A stretch of 62,200 nucleotides of DNA. Source: a virus. The stretch spans positions 1-62,200 of the IMG/VR virus record IMGVR_UViG_3300042341_000289; one strand, 5' to 3'. Positions 8,301 to 16,618 of this stretch are shown in pieces. A program made the translations under genes and the position numbers. Position 1 is the stretch's first letter, and each line of letters begins with the position of its first letter. The notes beneath the pieces were generated by a model that was given only the letters and a program-made list of their open reading frames with translations, did not search any database and was not told the origin of the DNA.

Positions 8301-11300
8301 GCGAGCCGCCTTGTAGATCGCGTCAGCGAACCGAGCCTGAAGCTCGGCCGCCTTCACATCCTCCTTGGTGATGACGTGGCCGAATGCGGTGGTGTCGCCA
8401 ACCTTGAGGTTGCGACCAGTGCGCTCCTGATTGCTTCCGAGGAACTCGTTCAGAACCTCCTTGTCCCAAGTGCGAGCATCGAGACCGGGGTGGCTCTTGA
8501 TAGCGTTGTCGACGGCAAGGTTGATCGCGTACTCACCGTACCGCGGATTCATGCGAGCCGCCTCAATGCCAGAAGCAACCGACATGGATACCTTGAGCAG
8601 GATTCGGAGCTCCTTGCCGACAGTGCCCGGCATCAAAGACAAGACGTAAGCGCGATCGATCAGCGGCGTAAGGATCGGGATTGCGACACGCAGCCGGTTG
8701 ATGATGTCGAAGCTGTTGATCGCAAGCGCAGCGTCACCCATCGGGTTGGAGAACAACGTCAGCTTGGTGCGCATCCACATCAGCTTGTAGCGATCGATCG
8801 GGCTCAGCGGCTTCTTGAGCTCTGACTCAATCGCGGCAAGCGCACTCATCACAACAGCGTTGTTGTTCGCGTTGACGGCCGGATCGGCGCTGTACTCGAT
8901 GGTGTACAGCTGAGAACCAATCTTGTAGGTGACCTTGCGGTCGCTCTTAGCACCCTCGGCACCACCGTAATCGCCAGCGTTGCTGGACAGGATGTTCAGG
9001 CTGCGGATTGCCTCCTCGTACTGAGACGAGAACTCAGGCGACGCGACAAGGTTGTCGTAAACGTCGAGCTCTTGAACCAACTTGAGGATCTTGCGCTCCA
9101 TCCGGTTGATGGTGTTGTCGAGCAGTCGCGCCTCCTCGATGGCTTTAGACTGCTTCTGAAGCACTCGGCGATAGAGGCGAGCAAATGCGCGAGGGTTCAC
9201 CTTGCGCTGCTTGTTGCCCGTCATTCCAGCGACAGCCTTCTCGAACGCATCCACAGAAGCCTTCACCCCGGCGATGTTGGAGTTGATCTTCTTGATCATC
9301 TTCAACGCGGGGATCAACCGGCGCATGGACTGAAGCGGCGTCTTGCCGGATGAACCAACAGTGAAGAGCGTGTTGATCGTCTCCGGCAGAACCTTTCCAT
9401 CCAACATCTTGCGAGTAGCGATGATGTTGACGATGTCGTCGTTGGACTGAGCGTTGTTGAGCTCAGCATCCGTGACGCCTTCAGCAATCGCCGAGATCGC
9501 CTTGCGCATCTGGTCGGACTCCTTGTGCGTGCGGCGCACAATCTCAGACTCTTTCTCGATGGCTGTTTTTTGAGCAACGCTCAACGCGCCACTGACCGAC
9601 TTCACGTCATCAACGTACTCCTTGTAGTCTTCGACAAGGTTGTCAACGACACCAGTGGTTGCAGCCACTTCAGCGTTTGCTGAGGCGAGGTTAGCTTTCA
9701 GTCCGTTGATCGAAGCGGCGTATTGCTGGCGCTCTTTTTCAAGCTCTTCAAGCACCTTGCTGCGTTCGTTCTCCACGTTTCTAGCCAGCTTATCGACAGC
9801 ATGCGCAGCCTCGTGCTTGGCCTGTTCATCCTGCCATGTGGCAGTCGGCATAGAGGACAGCGGTTTTGGCGATTGCGATGCGCCAGCCTGTTCAACAAGC
9901 CAATTCAAACTGCGACGCACCTTGGAAGGAAGCGTTGCAATCTGAGCAACGATCGAAGCAGGGATCATCTGAGCCTGCGTCGCCGCCAAGTTCTCGATCG
10001 CGGCGATGTTGGCAGCGTTGAGTCCGGGTACAGATGTCAGGTCGTTCAGCTGCTCGGCGCTCTCAATCTGCGGTGCAGACATGAGCTCACCAACACCCTG
10101 ATCACCCTCGCTGATGGCGACGTTAGGCGCGAACTGCTCGGTGCTCAGGTTGACAATCTGATCGAGCAGGGACTTCTGCTCACCCTTGAACCCGAACAGG
10201 CGGCCAATCAGGTTTAGGAACTTGGTCCACAGCGACTGGCCATCCTTGTCGACCACACCGTTCAGCGCATCACGGAACTCCTGACTAGACATCGACTCGC
10301 CAACGAACTCAGCGAGGTTGTTGAAGTTGGAGCCGTGCTCCTGCAGACCGTAGAAGCTGTTCGCTCCAAGAGCGTTGACGGCAGCGTCGCGCAACCGGCG
10401 AACCTCGTTGCGGAAACTCACGTTGGTGCGCAGCGCGTACACCGTGGCCGCGTGGACCGCCTCGTGCATGACCAAGTAGTCGTGCGACGCAGCAGACTGT
10501 CGGATGTAGATCGTGTCGGACTGAGGGTTGGAGTCGTAGAACGCGGCCTGTCCGGGGCGCGGAGCGACGCGATCGAACTCGGCGTCGGACAGCACAACCA
10601 CACGGGCACGGAGCTTGGCCTTGAGCAGCTTCTCAGCGATGCCGCGCATCCAGCTGCTGGCAGCGTTGCCGGAAAGCACGGTGTTGATGGCGTCGGCCAG
10701 GGTTATCTCGCCCCGCTGGAGGGACTGGTTTCCGGTGTCTTGGGTGGCAGCGTTGGCAAGGAGAGCTTCGCCTTCAACGATTGCCGCCTCAACGCCATCG
10801 ATACCCTTCTCATCGTAGATGTCTTGAAGGTTTCCAGATGCAGTGAGACCGACGCTGCCGAGAGTTTCCGCGATTTTTTCAGGTGTTGTACCCTCTCTTC
10901 TGAGTGCTTCAGTGACGCTTGCTGGCGCGTTGTAAATCAGTGACTTGAAGCCGCTGATAACAGCGTTAGTGAACTCAGCTGGAGTCAGCTGCCGACCACG
11001 CACAGCAGCCTCGGCCTTCTGGATTGCAGGAACAACAGCATCAGCAAGCGCCTCGACGTTCCTAAAGATGGACGCCATCGACGCAGCACTCTCCTTCTGG
11101 ACAGGCTGAGCGAACTGCTCGATCGGCGAGCTCTCCTCTCCATCTTCGTCGACGGACGAGCTCATCGAGGTTGTTTTCTTTTCGACGAGTGACTTCTTGC
11201 GTGAGTTGCGAACAGCCCAGAGCAGGTTCTTCTTTGGCGAGAACCCAACAGGCGATTTGCTGTCGATGTTCTTGAGCACCCACTTCTTCAGGCCGCGATC

Positions 11301-14000
11301 GTAGTTTGTTAATACATCGTCTATTTCGACGTTGGCTGCACTTTGCTGGCCATCAATGAAGTCGAATGCGGTCTGCTGGTTGAACGCGGCCTCCATGGCC
11401 ACGGACGCCCGCGTGCCAACCTGTTCACGAAGAGCATCCAACGCCTCCTCGTCAGCCTCGTTCTCGTTGAGAGCGCCCCTCATGAGCTCGGAGAACCTGG
11501 GCCACATGGGATGGTTCACACCATCCTCCAAGATCGCTGCCACATTCTCGTCGTCGGTCTGGGTAATCTTCGACGGGCGGCCGACCTTCTTCTTCTCCTC
11601 CTGCTTCACCGGCTCACGCTTCTCGAGTAGGTTGGAGTTGATCACCGGGTACACACCACTGAGCTCGATGTTGCCGATCTTCTGGGTGTTCGGAGCCTTC
11701 TTGGACAGCTGCGTGACGCGAACCTGCGGCACCCCGTCCTTGATGGAGTCGATGGTGCCAAGCACCTCGTTCTTACCGGCGGCGGTGCGCCAGCGAATGG
11801 TGTCACCAGCCTTGATCTCGGTGCCATCACTGTACTTGGGCGCGGCTACTGGTCCTTGGGGCGCGATTGTTTGCGAACCTGCTGGCCCACTAGGCGTTTG
11901 GGTTTTGGCGGGCTGGACCGGGGCCACAGCCGCCGCTGAAGGCGCTTGGATTTGTGTACCATTTGAAGAGACGACCGGGGCTGCAACTGGGACACCACCC
12001 ACAGGAGCAGCCCCGGTTCCCACCGGTAGCGAGGATTCAGTCGGCAGGGAAGTCGGGGTAGCGGCGGCAGCGGCCTCCGCAGCAGCAGCCTCAGCGGCAG
12101 CCTTCTCGGAAGCAGCCTTCTCGGCGGCAGCACGGGCTTGGGCCGCGGCTTGCTCGCGGGCGGCTTGCTCTTGAGCAGCCTTCTCGGCGGCAGCCTTCTC
12201 AGCGGCAAGACGCTTGGCCTCAGCGCGTGCAGCAATCTCGGCTTCGATCTGGGCGTTGAGCTCCCTATCGCGCCTCTGGGCGTCTTCCAGCAGCGCCCTC
12301 AGGTTGGAGCCGGCATCAGGCCGAATAGGCTGGGGAACCTCGCCGCGAGCGCCCGGCCCGAATTGATTGGCCTGATTCTCTTCAAGCTGTGAGAGCCTTG
12401 ATCCAACCCCAGCGGCAGCGCGGTTAGCGATGGCTTCATCTTTCTGGCGTTCATCAAGGAGGCGCAGCATCACATCGATGCCTGCGTCTTCCATCTTTTG
12501 AGGAACCTCACCACGGACTCCCGGGCCGTAACGGTTTTCCTGATCTTGCTCCAGTCTCGAAAGAGAACCAGCCACACCGGAAGCAGCGCGTTGAACAGCA
12601 AGGCTCTGTTCACGCTCGAGCTTGGCGCTCTCCTCAGCCATGGCTTGATCAGCCTCATCCATCCACGCTGGACGGGTGCGACCACGCTCACGCCCTCGAG
12701 GGGCAGTCTCAGAATCGTACAGCGATGAAGCAGGGTCGACCTGCTGGGAAGTAGCGGCTTCCTGCACTGGGGCTGCAGCAGGGATGATCGCCTCAGCAGC
12801 AGTGACAGCATCGAGAGCCTCCTGAGCCCTATCACGCTGACTCTTGGTGAGCCGACCCTTGGCCAGCGTCGAAGCCAGTCGAGCGGAGTTGAACCCAGCA
12901 TCGATCAAACCGAAGCCGATCGCCTCGGTGGCCAGCTGCTCAAGCGACGGGGCTTGGTAGTCCTGCACACCGATTGCGGCACGGCCGAGCTCACCGGCCC
13001 GCTCCTCCAGCATTTCACCGAACACGCCGTTCCACTTGGTGGTGTTGCGAACAGCATCGAGGAAGTCGTTGCCCTCGAACATGCCAGGGTACTTCTGGGC
13101 AACACGACCCGCCACCGCCTGCTTGAGGCCAGAGGTCCAGTCGATCGTCTTGCCGAGACCAGCCTTTCGGGCACCGGCACCGAGCATGTCGGTGAGGAAC
13201 CCACCAGACCGCTCGCTCAGCACCTCAATGAACTGGTCTCCGAGCGCCTTGTAGGCAGCCGTCATGAACGGGTCGCCCTGCTTGGTCTCGGTGAAGTAGG
13301 TGCCTTCAGGGGACTCCTCCAGGTCAAAGCCCGGGGTCATCCGCTCAGCGGTTCCCGACACGATGCGAGTAGCACCGGAAGGAATGGTCTGAGCAGCAGC
13401 GCCGGCAACACCTCGAACGATCCGACCACTGACCTTGTCGGCAGCCCAGTCTGCAGCTTTGCGGGTTGCCGTGTAGGCGGTCTCCTTGCCAAGCGCCTTG
13501 ACGGCAGTTGCAGCAGCCTTGACTGCGGCCTTCTCGCCAGCGGTAGCAGCGCCGCCGGTCAGGGCCAGTTCACCAGCGAAGCCGGGAGCCTCGCCAAGAA
13601 CTCGACCGACACCGTACGCAATCCGCTCCATCGTTCCGCGGCCCTCGGCCTCAGCGGCAGCCCTGTCTTCCTCGGCCTTGTACTCACGCAGACGCTGCAT
13701 CTGCTCGTCAGAGGCGGTGCCTTCCCGGGCAGCAAGAGCCGCGCTCAGGACGCCGACAGACTTCACCGCCTCTTTTCCACCGCTGTAGAACGGAATACCG
13801 CCAGCCTCGAACCCGCGGCCGAAACCGCTGGTGAACGAGTCCCACACGCCCTGCTTCTCAGCAGCTGATGCGACCTGATCCTGCGCAGCTGATGGCGAAC
13901 TGAAATAGTTCTGGTTAACGTACTGGTCGATTTGCTCATCGGACCAGTCGTCTCCGAACTGAAGGTTTCCGTGGCCTTCAACTGCAATGATCTTGGGCAT
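5226..14000 (-). CDS. Giant internal virion / polyvalent protein (2924 aa)
   Basis: 2924 residues, last gene of the late operon. The N-terminus (MPKIIAVEGHGNLQFGDDWS) is of a type often seen on large ejected phage proteins. Visible parts: Gly/Ala-rich amphipathic segments (50-200), an Ala/Glu/Lys-rich helix (about 577-653), an SH3/KOW-like stretch (about 720-783), a zincin-like HEAVH motif (1179-1183, in VMHEAVHAATVY), long helical and coiled regions (1450-1720), a hydrophobic segment near 2566-2590 (SAVSMALLLTVLAISGAW) and a very basic, Ser/Lys-rich C-terminus. Position after the internal-protein genes suggests ejection with the DNA, as for T7 gp16. It may cleave a host or virion protein. 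No polymerase motifs were seen. Confidence 0.75.
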   Translation of the reverse strand: MPKIIAVEGHGNLQFGDDWSDEQIDQYVNQNYFSSPSAAQDQVASAAEKQGVWDSFTSGFGRGFEAGGIPFYSGGKEAVKSVGVLSAALAAREGTASDEQMQRLREYKAEEDRAAAEAEGRGTMERIAYGVGRVLGEAPGFAGELALTGGAATAGEKAAVKAAATAVKALGKETAYTATRKAADWAADKVSGRIVRGVAGAAAQTIPSGATRIVSGTAERMTPGFDLEESPEGTYFTETKQGDPFMTAAYKALGDQFIEVLSERSGGFLTDMLGAGARKAGLGKTIDWTSGLKQAVAGRVAQKYPGMFEGNDFLDAVRNTTKWNGVFGEMLEERAGELGRAAIGVQDYQAPSLEQLATEAIGFGLIDAGFNSARLASTLAKGRLTKSQRDRAQEALDAVTAAEAIIPAAAPVQEAATSQQVDPASSLYDSETAPRGRERGRTRPAWMDEADQAMAEESAKLEREQSLAVQRAASGVAGSLSRLEQDQENRYGPGVRGEVPQKMEDAGIDVMLRLLDERQKDEAIANRAAAGVGSRLSQLEENQANQFGPGARGEVPQPIRPDAGSNLRALLEDAQRRDRELNAQIEAEIAARAEAKRLAAEKAAAEKAAQEQAAREQAAAQARAAAEKAASEKAAAEAAAAEAAAAATPTSLPTESSLPVGTGAAPVGGVPVAAPVVSSNGTQIQAPSAAAVAPVQPAKTQTPSGPAGSQTIAPQGPVAAPKYSDGTEIKAGDTIRWRTAAGKNEVLGTIDSIKDGVPQVRVTQLSKKAPNTQKIGNIELSGVYPVINSNLLEKREPVKQEEKKKVGRPSKITQTDDENVAAILEDGVNHPMWPRFSELMRGALNENEADEEALDALREQVGTRASVAMEAAFNQQTAFDFIDGQQSAANVEIDDVLTNYDRGLKKWVLKNIDSKSPVGFSPKKNLLWAVRNSRKKSLVEKKTTSMSSSVDEDGEESSPIEQFAQPVQKESAASMASIFRNVEALADAVVPAIQKAEAAVRGRQLTPAEFTNAVISGFKSLIYNAPASVTEALRREGTTPEKIAETLGSVGLTASGNLQDIYDEKGIDGVEAAIVEGEALLANAATQDTGNQSLQRGEITLADAINTVLSGNAASSWMRGIAEKLLKAKLRARVVVLSDAEFDRVAPRPGQAAFYDSNPQSDTIYIRQSAASHDYLVMHEAVHAATVYALRTNVSFRNEVRRLRDAAVNALGANSFYGLQEHGSNFNNLAEFVGESMSSQEFRDALNGVVDKDGQSLWTKFLNLIGRLFGFKGEQKSLLDQIVNLSTEQFAPNVAISEGDQGVGELMSAPQIESAEQLNDLTSVPGLNAANIAAIENLAATQAQMIPASIVAQIATLPSKVRRSLNWLVEQAGASQSPKPLSSMPTATWQDEQAKHEAAHAVDKLARNVENERSKVLEELEKERQQYAASINGLKANLASANAEVAATTGVVDNLVEDYKEYVDDVKSVSGALSVAQKTAIEKESEIVRRTHKESDQMRKAISAIAEGVTDAELNNAQSNDDIVNIIATRKMLDGKVLPETINTLFTVGSSGKTPLQSMRRLIPALKMIKKINSNIAGVKASVDAFEKAVAGMTGNKQRKVNPRAFARLYRRVLQKQSKAIEEARLLDNTINRMERKILKLVQELDVYDNLVASPEFSSQYEEAIRSLNILSSNAGDYGGAEGAKSDRKVTYKIGSQLYTIEYSADPAVNANNNAVVMSALAAIESELKKPLSPIDRYKLMWMRTKLTLFSNPMGDAALAINSFDIINRLRVAIPILTPLIDRAYVLSLMPGTVGKELRILLKVSMSVASGIEAARMNPRYGEYAINLAVDNAIKSHPGLDARTWDKEVLNEFLGSNQERTGRNLKVGDTTAFGHVITKEDVKAAELQARFADAIYKAARGSENGGIAMYYPTLVQESFIQNGEKRTRYRYAYAGGAFTTPMILDRSELPGSVLEMAKRWYNYGTSASTAYSNRLALLQDRKWFVNFALKHVTEMSPLYKRNSPYAKIYQALADRYASTGKLPGTLDDLVNDIDAMAPDVGDELIRKAAITQRLVDEISQFVESYLTQVQGSDRDEETAALKTDALSANSFNSIISGSNNFTKPRGDMVAPSNFYNFTLSSDSAKGVIAHSAMMPIRMRQLALMGDAKKAFEAELAKINDEIKSRTGSAGYLNREWTEPKRNVLSGKAYLNQGQLRDLVTMINNSLDVLKQTLEKPAVGRLQTTVIEDMLQVRRVMLVAQLTSAIMNFTQAVTAGQFTPSIYLQGYKPKSLVKQSLLQIVRGAWDTAAALSSENKAVSGWLKANKSKSMFLMRKFAERTEEFQRMQARSNFEGFAAPRLGVFERARIIRQLGGYGSPVEGFADSKGSTSQMLESVFSKWFLPHVALAIQNIPASVDRVANLINLMSIQDSMNLVMRSGISIMEKRAASGAAGWDNWSDPKNLISEAEAEAAGWQRETLVNMRQAFSGLGGLERVLHDYWLRVQAAKAAGTSIDDVPPIADEGFNRDVSRELLGMTNAAMEGMRPEAIQGRTVLGRIYNFLFTFSSWVNRYFSTLGNLTAVDPKRGYINFAAYSAVSMALLLTVLAISGAWNNEIRGFFYEFVKGRPYAVTRVGDVLRDTTPGSIAKLAAASIGLMVPYAGESIANLVGGQTYRNSPTDIASFSQSVQLAKTFSSAIESGMKTGDWTGTLVNTLRQTVPGTDAVLNRLPGVRAADASADAGRAARVAAGPLELSDKGGQGGTPTKFSNLVKKAEAAASSGNLEEARSLLEQAAEEKKKTGGTDPYGAVKSAIAGRSVDRKTFGRKLTDDEREGLLSRMSDSQRAAYQKAEDANKALASLVPESGSRGEYERVGGKPKTAIDRMNSKFRKVRRSATPKALRTIKTKMSKLKPKKLKISKPKSVSGSRLLRPKARAAGAFALRPASM

Positions 14001-14067
14001 TTGCGTGTAGGTCTTTTGTGCTGAGCGAAGTGATAAACGCCTGCTAGGACGGCTGTCAGCTACCGAC
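14001..14067 (-). promoter_or_regulatory. Possible weak promoter before the giant gene
   Basis: On the minus strand CTGACA and TTATCA are separated by 17 bases, inside the 67-base gap between the 506-aa gene and the giant gene. Neither hexamer is close to consensus and the recurrent palindrome is absent, so this is only suggestive. Confidence 0.2.
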
Positions 14068-15588
14068 TTACTGTTGCGTTCTGGTCATCCAATCCAAAGA
14101 CGGAAGTTCGCGGTTCCGATACCCGCGATAGCCAGGAGAATAAGTGCCGGTCACATCTGCAGCAGAGTTCAGCGAATTGATGTACACGCTGTTTTTAACA
14201 TCCTGAGGAAGACCCTCGAACTGCTGCTCGTAATTGCTCCAGTTGTCAGCCACAACAGAGCGCGGTCGCTTGTAGCGGTTGCTTGCGCCAACCTGCTCAG
14301 GCTCAACACCAAGAGCACTGGCCGCTCCAGTGTAGAACGGAGTTGTCAAAGCACCTGTAGCGCCAGCATTGGAGACAGTGCGCTCCTTCTGTTGCAACTC
14401 CCGACCTCGAGCTCTAAATGCTTCAGCAGGGGAAGGGGGGCCAAACTGTTGAGATTGATCAATCGGCTCACCCTGATCCTGGGGAGGCGCAGACTGAGAG
14501 ACAGGCCGCTGACGACCACCCCGATTGAGCACTCGAGTCGGAGCGGCATTGGTAGGAGCAGCGGTCGGCGATGACATGCCCTGACCCCGAGGCACGTCGT
14601 AGCGGTCATCACGCAGAATCTCGTCAACTCCAGGACGAGAGCCAAAGCGAGCGTCAACAACACGTCGAGCCACGTTGCTGAGTGCTTCGTCATACGCCTG
14701 ATCTTCAGACAAGCCTTGAGCTTTCAGTCGTTTTTGTTCAGCGAGAATCTGCTCAGTGCGATTGCTGTTAGGCATCCACGACGAGAAACCACTGGCCTCT
14801 GATTCAAAGTCCTTGTTCAGCTGATCCATGGTGGAGCCATAAGCACTGCGACGTTGGGCGTCCTGCTCCTGCTGATAGGACATCCGCATGAGACGCGCAT
14901 TCTCGCCGGCAGGGTTGGTAGCAGCACGAAACTGCTGCAGCCCCTCAACACCGCCTTGATCGAACGCAAGCTGTTCGGCACGCGGGAGTCGATCGTACTG
15001 CAGCTGAGCCGCCTTAAGCCGGTTGGCAGAGTCGAACCTGTTGGCTCCGGCCAGGATATCAGTGCTTCGGACGCCAGCCTCAGCGCCGAATTCACCTGCC
15101 TCGGCCATGCGGCGGGTATTTGCTCGAGACGTGCTGAAACCTTCCATTCCAAGGCGCTCGCCAGACTGAATCCGGTCAGCCTCATTACGGGTCAACCCAG
15201 TTCGATACGTACCCATGCTCTCGGTGTCGAGTCGACGGCTTCCGGCATCGGTCTTTCCGATTTCAACCTGACCCTCGCGAAACCGGTTCAATCCGCCGAC
15301 GTTTTCACGACCGGTCTCACCCTCGTACCGGCGAGTCCGGGCGTCTTCCATGCCGATGTCGACTTGGCCACGACGATAGTCGTTCATGCCCGACACGTTC
15401 ATGCGGTTGATGGCCAACTCCTCCATGCCACGACGATCGAGAGCCTCTCCCTCGCGACGGCGGAGATTGGTGTTGGACACCTGATTGAGGAAGTTACGGT
15501 AGGAGTTCGCCTCAGCCTGCTGGCTGGCCTGTTGAGCCGCCTTGTTGGCCATCAGCGAGTCCAACGTCGATCCATAAGCGTCTGCCAT
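14068..15588 (-). CDS. Putative internal virion protein (506 aa)
   Basis: 506 residues, highly charged and rich in Arg, Glu, Gly and Gln. The N-terminal half contains diverged tandem repeats of about 25-30 residues: NDYRRGQVDIGMEDARTRRY, NRFREGQVEIGKTDAGSRRL, then less similar units (GTYRTGLTRNEADR). These predict a long helical repeat. The C-terminal half is Pro/Gln-rich (330-400). Its place between another internal-protein candidate and the giant gene suggests a core or ejection protein comparable in position to T7 gp15. No enzymatic motif seen. Confidence 0.6.
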   Translation of the reverse strand: MADAYGSTLDSLMANKAAQQASQQAEANSYRNFLNQVSNTNLRRREGEALDRRGMEELAINRMNVSGMNDYRRGQVDIGMEDARTRRYEGETGRENVGGLNRFREGQVEIGKTDAGSRRLDTESMGTYRTGLTRNEADRIQSGERLGMEGFSTSRANTRRMAEAGEFGAEAGVRSTDILAGANRFDSANRLKAAQLQYDRLPRAEQLAFDQGGVEGLQQFRAATNPAGENARLMRMSYQQEQDAQRRSAYGSTMDQLNKDFESEASGFSSWMPNSNRTEQILAEQKRLKAQGLSEDQAYDEALSNVARRVVDARFGSRPGVDEILRDDRYDVPRGQGMSSPTAAPTNAAPTRVLNRGGRQRPVSQSAPPQDQGEPIDQSQQFGPPSPAEAFRARGRELQQKERTVSNAGATGALTTPFYTGAASALGVEPEQVGASNRYKRPRSVVADNWSNYEQQFEGLPQDVKNSVYINSLNSAADVTGTYSPGYRGYRNRELPSLDWMTRTQQ

Positions 15589-15622
15589 AAATTTATTAGG
15601 TCTGATTGTTGTTCAGGGTTGA

Positions 15623-16570
15623 TCAGTAGGGGCGGCCGTACATCGGCATTCCGTACATCATCGGATTGCCGTAGCCATAGGCCGGCTGCGGGTAACCGTA
15701 AGCCATCGGAGGAGGGGCCTGCTGCTGTTGCTGACGGCCTCCACCGCTGAGTCCGAGACCTCCCATGAGGCCTCCAAGCATGCCACCACTGCCGAGCATC
15801 CCGCCACTGTACAGGCTCATTCCGGTGTCGATGGCGCTGTTGACACTTGAATCAAGGGCGCTACCCAGCTTGGCCCACTTGTTCTGCTTCTCTTGGAAGC
15901 CTGCGAAGTTCGAGTTGTTCACGTCAGACAGACCACCCAGCTGTCCGATCTCGGACTGACGAGCCTGCTGACGAGCCTGCAGTGGGTTGAGCTCCATCTG
16001 GGCCACGTTCATCGGCAGCTGATTGCGGTACTGCATCAACCCCATCTGCTGGCCGACGTTCGCGCCACGCTCAGCGCCCGCTCCGGCGGCAGCCTGATTG
16101 AGGCCGCCGAAGATCTGCTGCGCAATGGGCGCACCAAACGCTCCAACGTAGCCGGCACGCTGCTTGTCCATGTAGGTGCCAGAAGCCTTGCCAGCGTAGC
16201 CCAAGCGAGAAGCGGCCATCTTGTCGGCCTTGGACATTCCTCCTCCAAGCTGACCAAGAAACCCTTGAAGCGCACCGAGGTCGCCTTCTCGGGCACGCTC
16301 GCGGTCACCCATGAAGCTGGCCTGACGAAGACCGCCAAGCATCTGGTTGGTTTCACCCTCGGTTTGCTTGTTGAGTCGGCCGACCTCACCAATCGCGGTT
16401 CGGTTCGCGGCAGTGTAATTGCCAAGGGCGGTGTCCGCCTCTTGACGATACTTGTCCATGCCGCCAACGGATGTGTCGATCTGGTCCTGAAGACCCTGAT
16501 TCTTGTTCATCCGCTCCATCTTGGAGCCAGCGAATGCCCCGATGATTCCACCGAGATTTGAAATGCCCAT
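15623..16570 (-). CDS. Putative internal virion protein (315 aa)
   Basis: 315 residues. The N-terminus (SNLGGIIGAFAGSKMERM) is small and hydrophobic, followed by helical Gln/Ala-rich sequence, a Gly/Met/Leu-rich part (about 250-275) and a C-terminal tail of YGYPQPAYGYGNPMMYGMP type. Ejected proteins at the same place in T7-like phages (gp14) share this bias: small, helical, Gly-rich and membrane-active. AGGAC precedes the ATG. A UUCG-loop hairpin (ACCGC-TTCG-GCGGT on the minus strand) lies in the 48-base gap upstream. Confidence 0.6.
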   Translation of the reverse strand: MGISNLGGIIGAFAGSKMERMNKNQGLQDQIDTSVGGMDKYRQEADTALGNYTAANRTAIGEVGRLNKQTEGETNQMLGGLRQASFMGDRERAREGDLGALQGFLGQLGGGMSKADKMAASRLGYAGKASGTYMDKQRAGYVGAFGAPIAQQIFGGLNQAAAGAGAERGANVGQQMGLMQYRNQLPMNVAQMELNPLQARQQARQSEIGQLGGLSDVNNSNFAGFQEKQNKWAKLGSALDSSVNSAIDTGMSLYSGGMLGSGGMLGGLMGGLGLSGGGRQQQQQAPPPMAYGYPQPAYGYGNPMMYGMPMYGRPY

Positions 16571-16618
16571 AGCGTGTCCTGTTCTTTGAGTTAGTGAACC
16601 GCCGAAGCGGTGTTGATG

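Noticed and set aside
7971-8825. 284-aa open frame on the plus strand inside the giant gene
   Set aside because: Antisense shadow of the giant virion gene.
5226-14000. N4-type virion RNA polymerase
   Set aside because: Size suggested it, but no polymerase motifs (e.g. catalytic Asp and Lys/Tyr signatures) could be found by eye.
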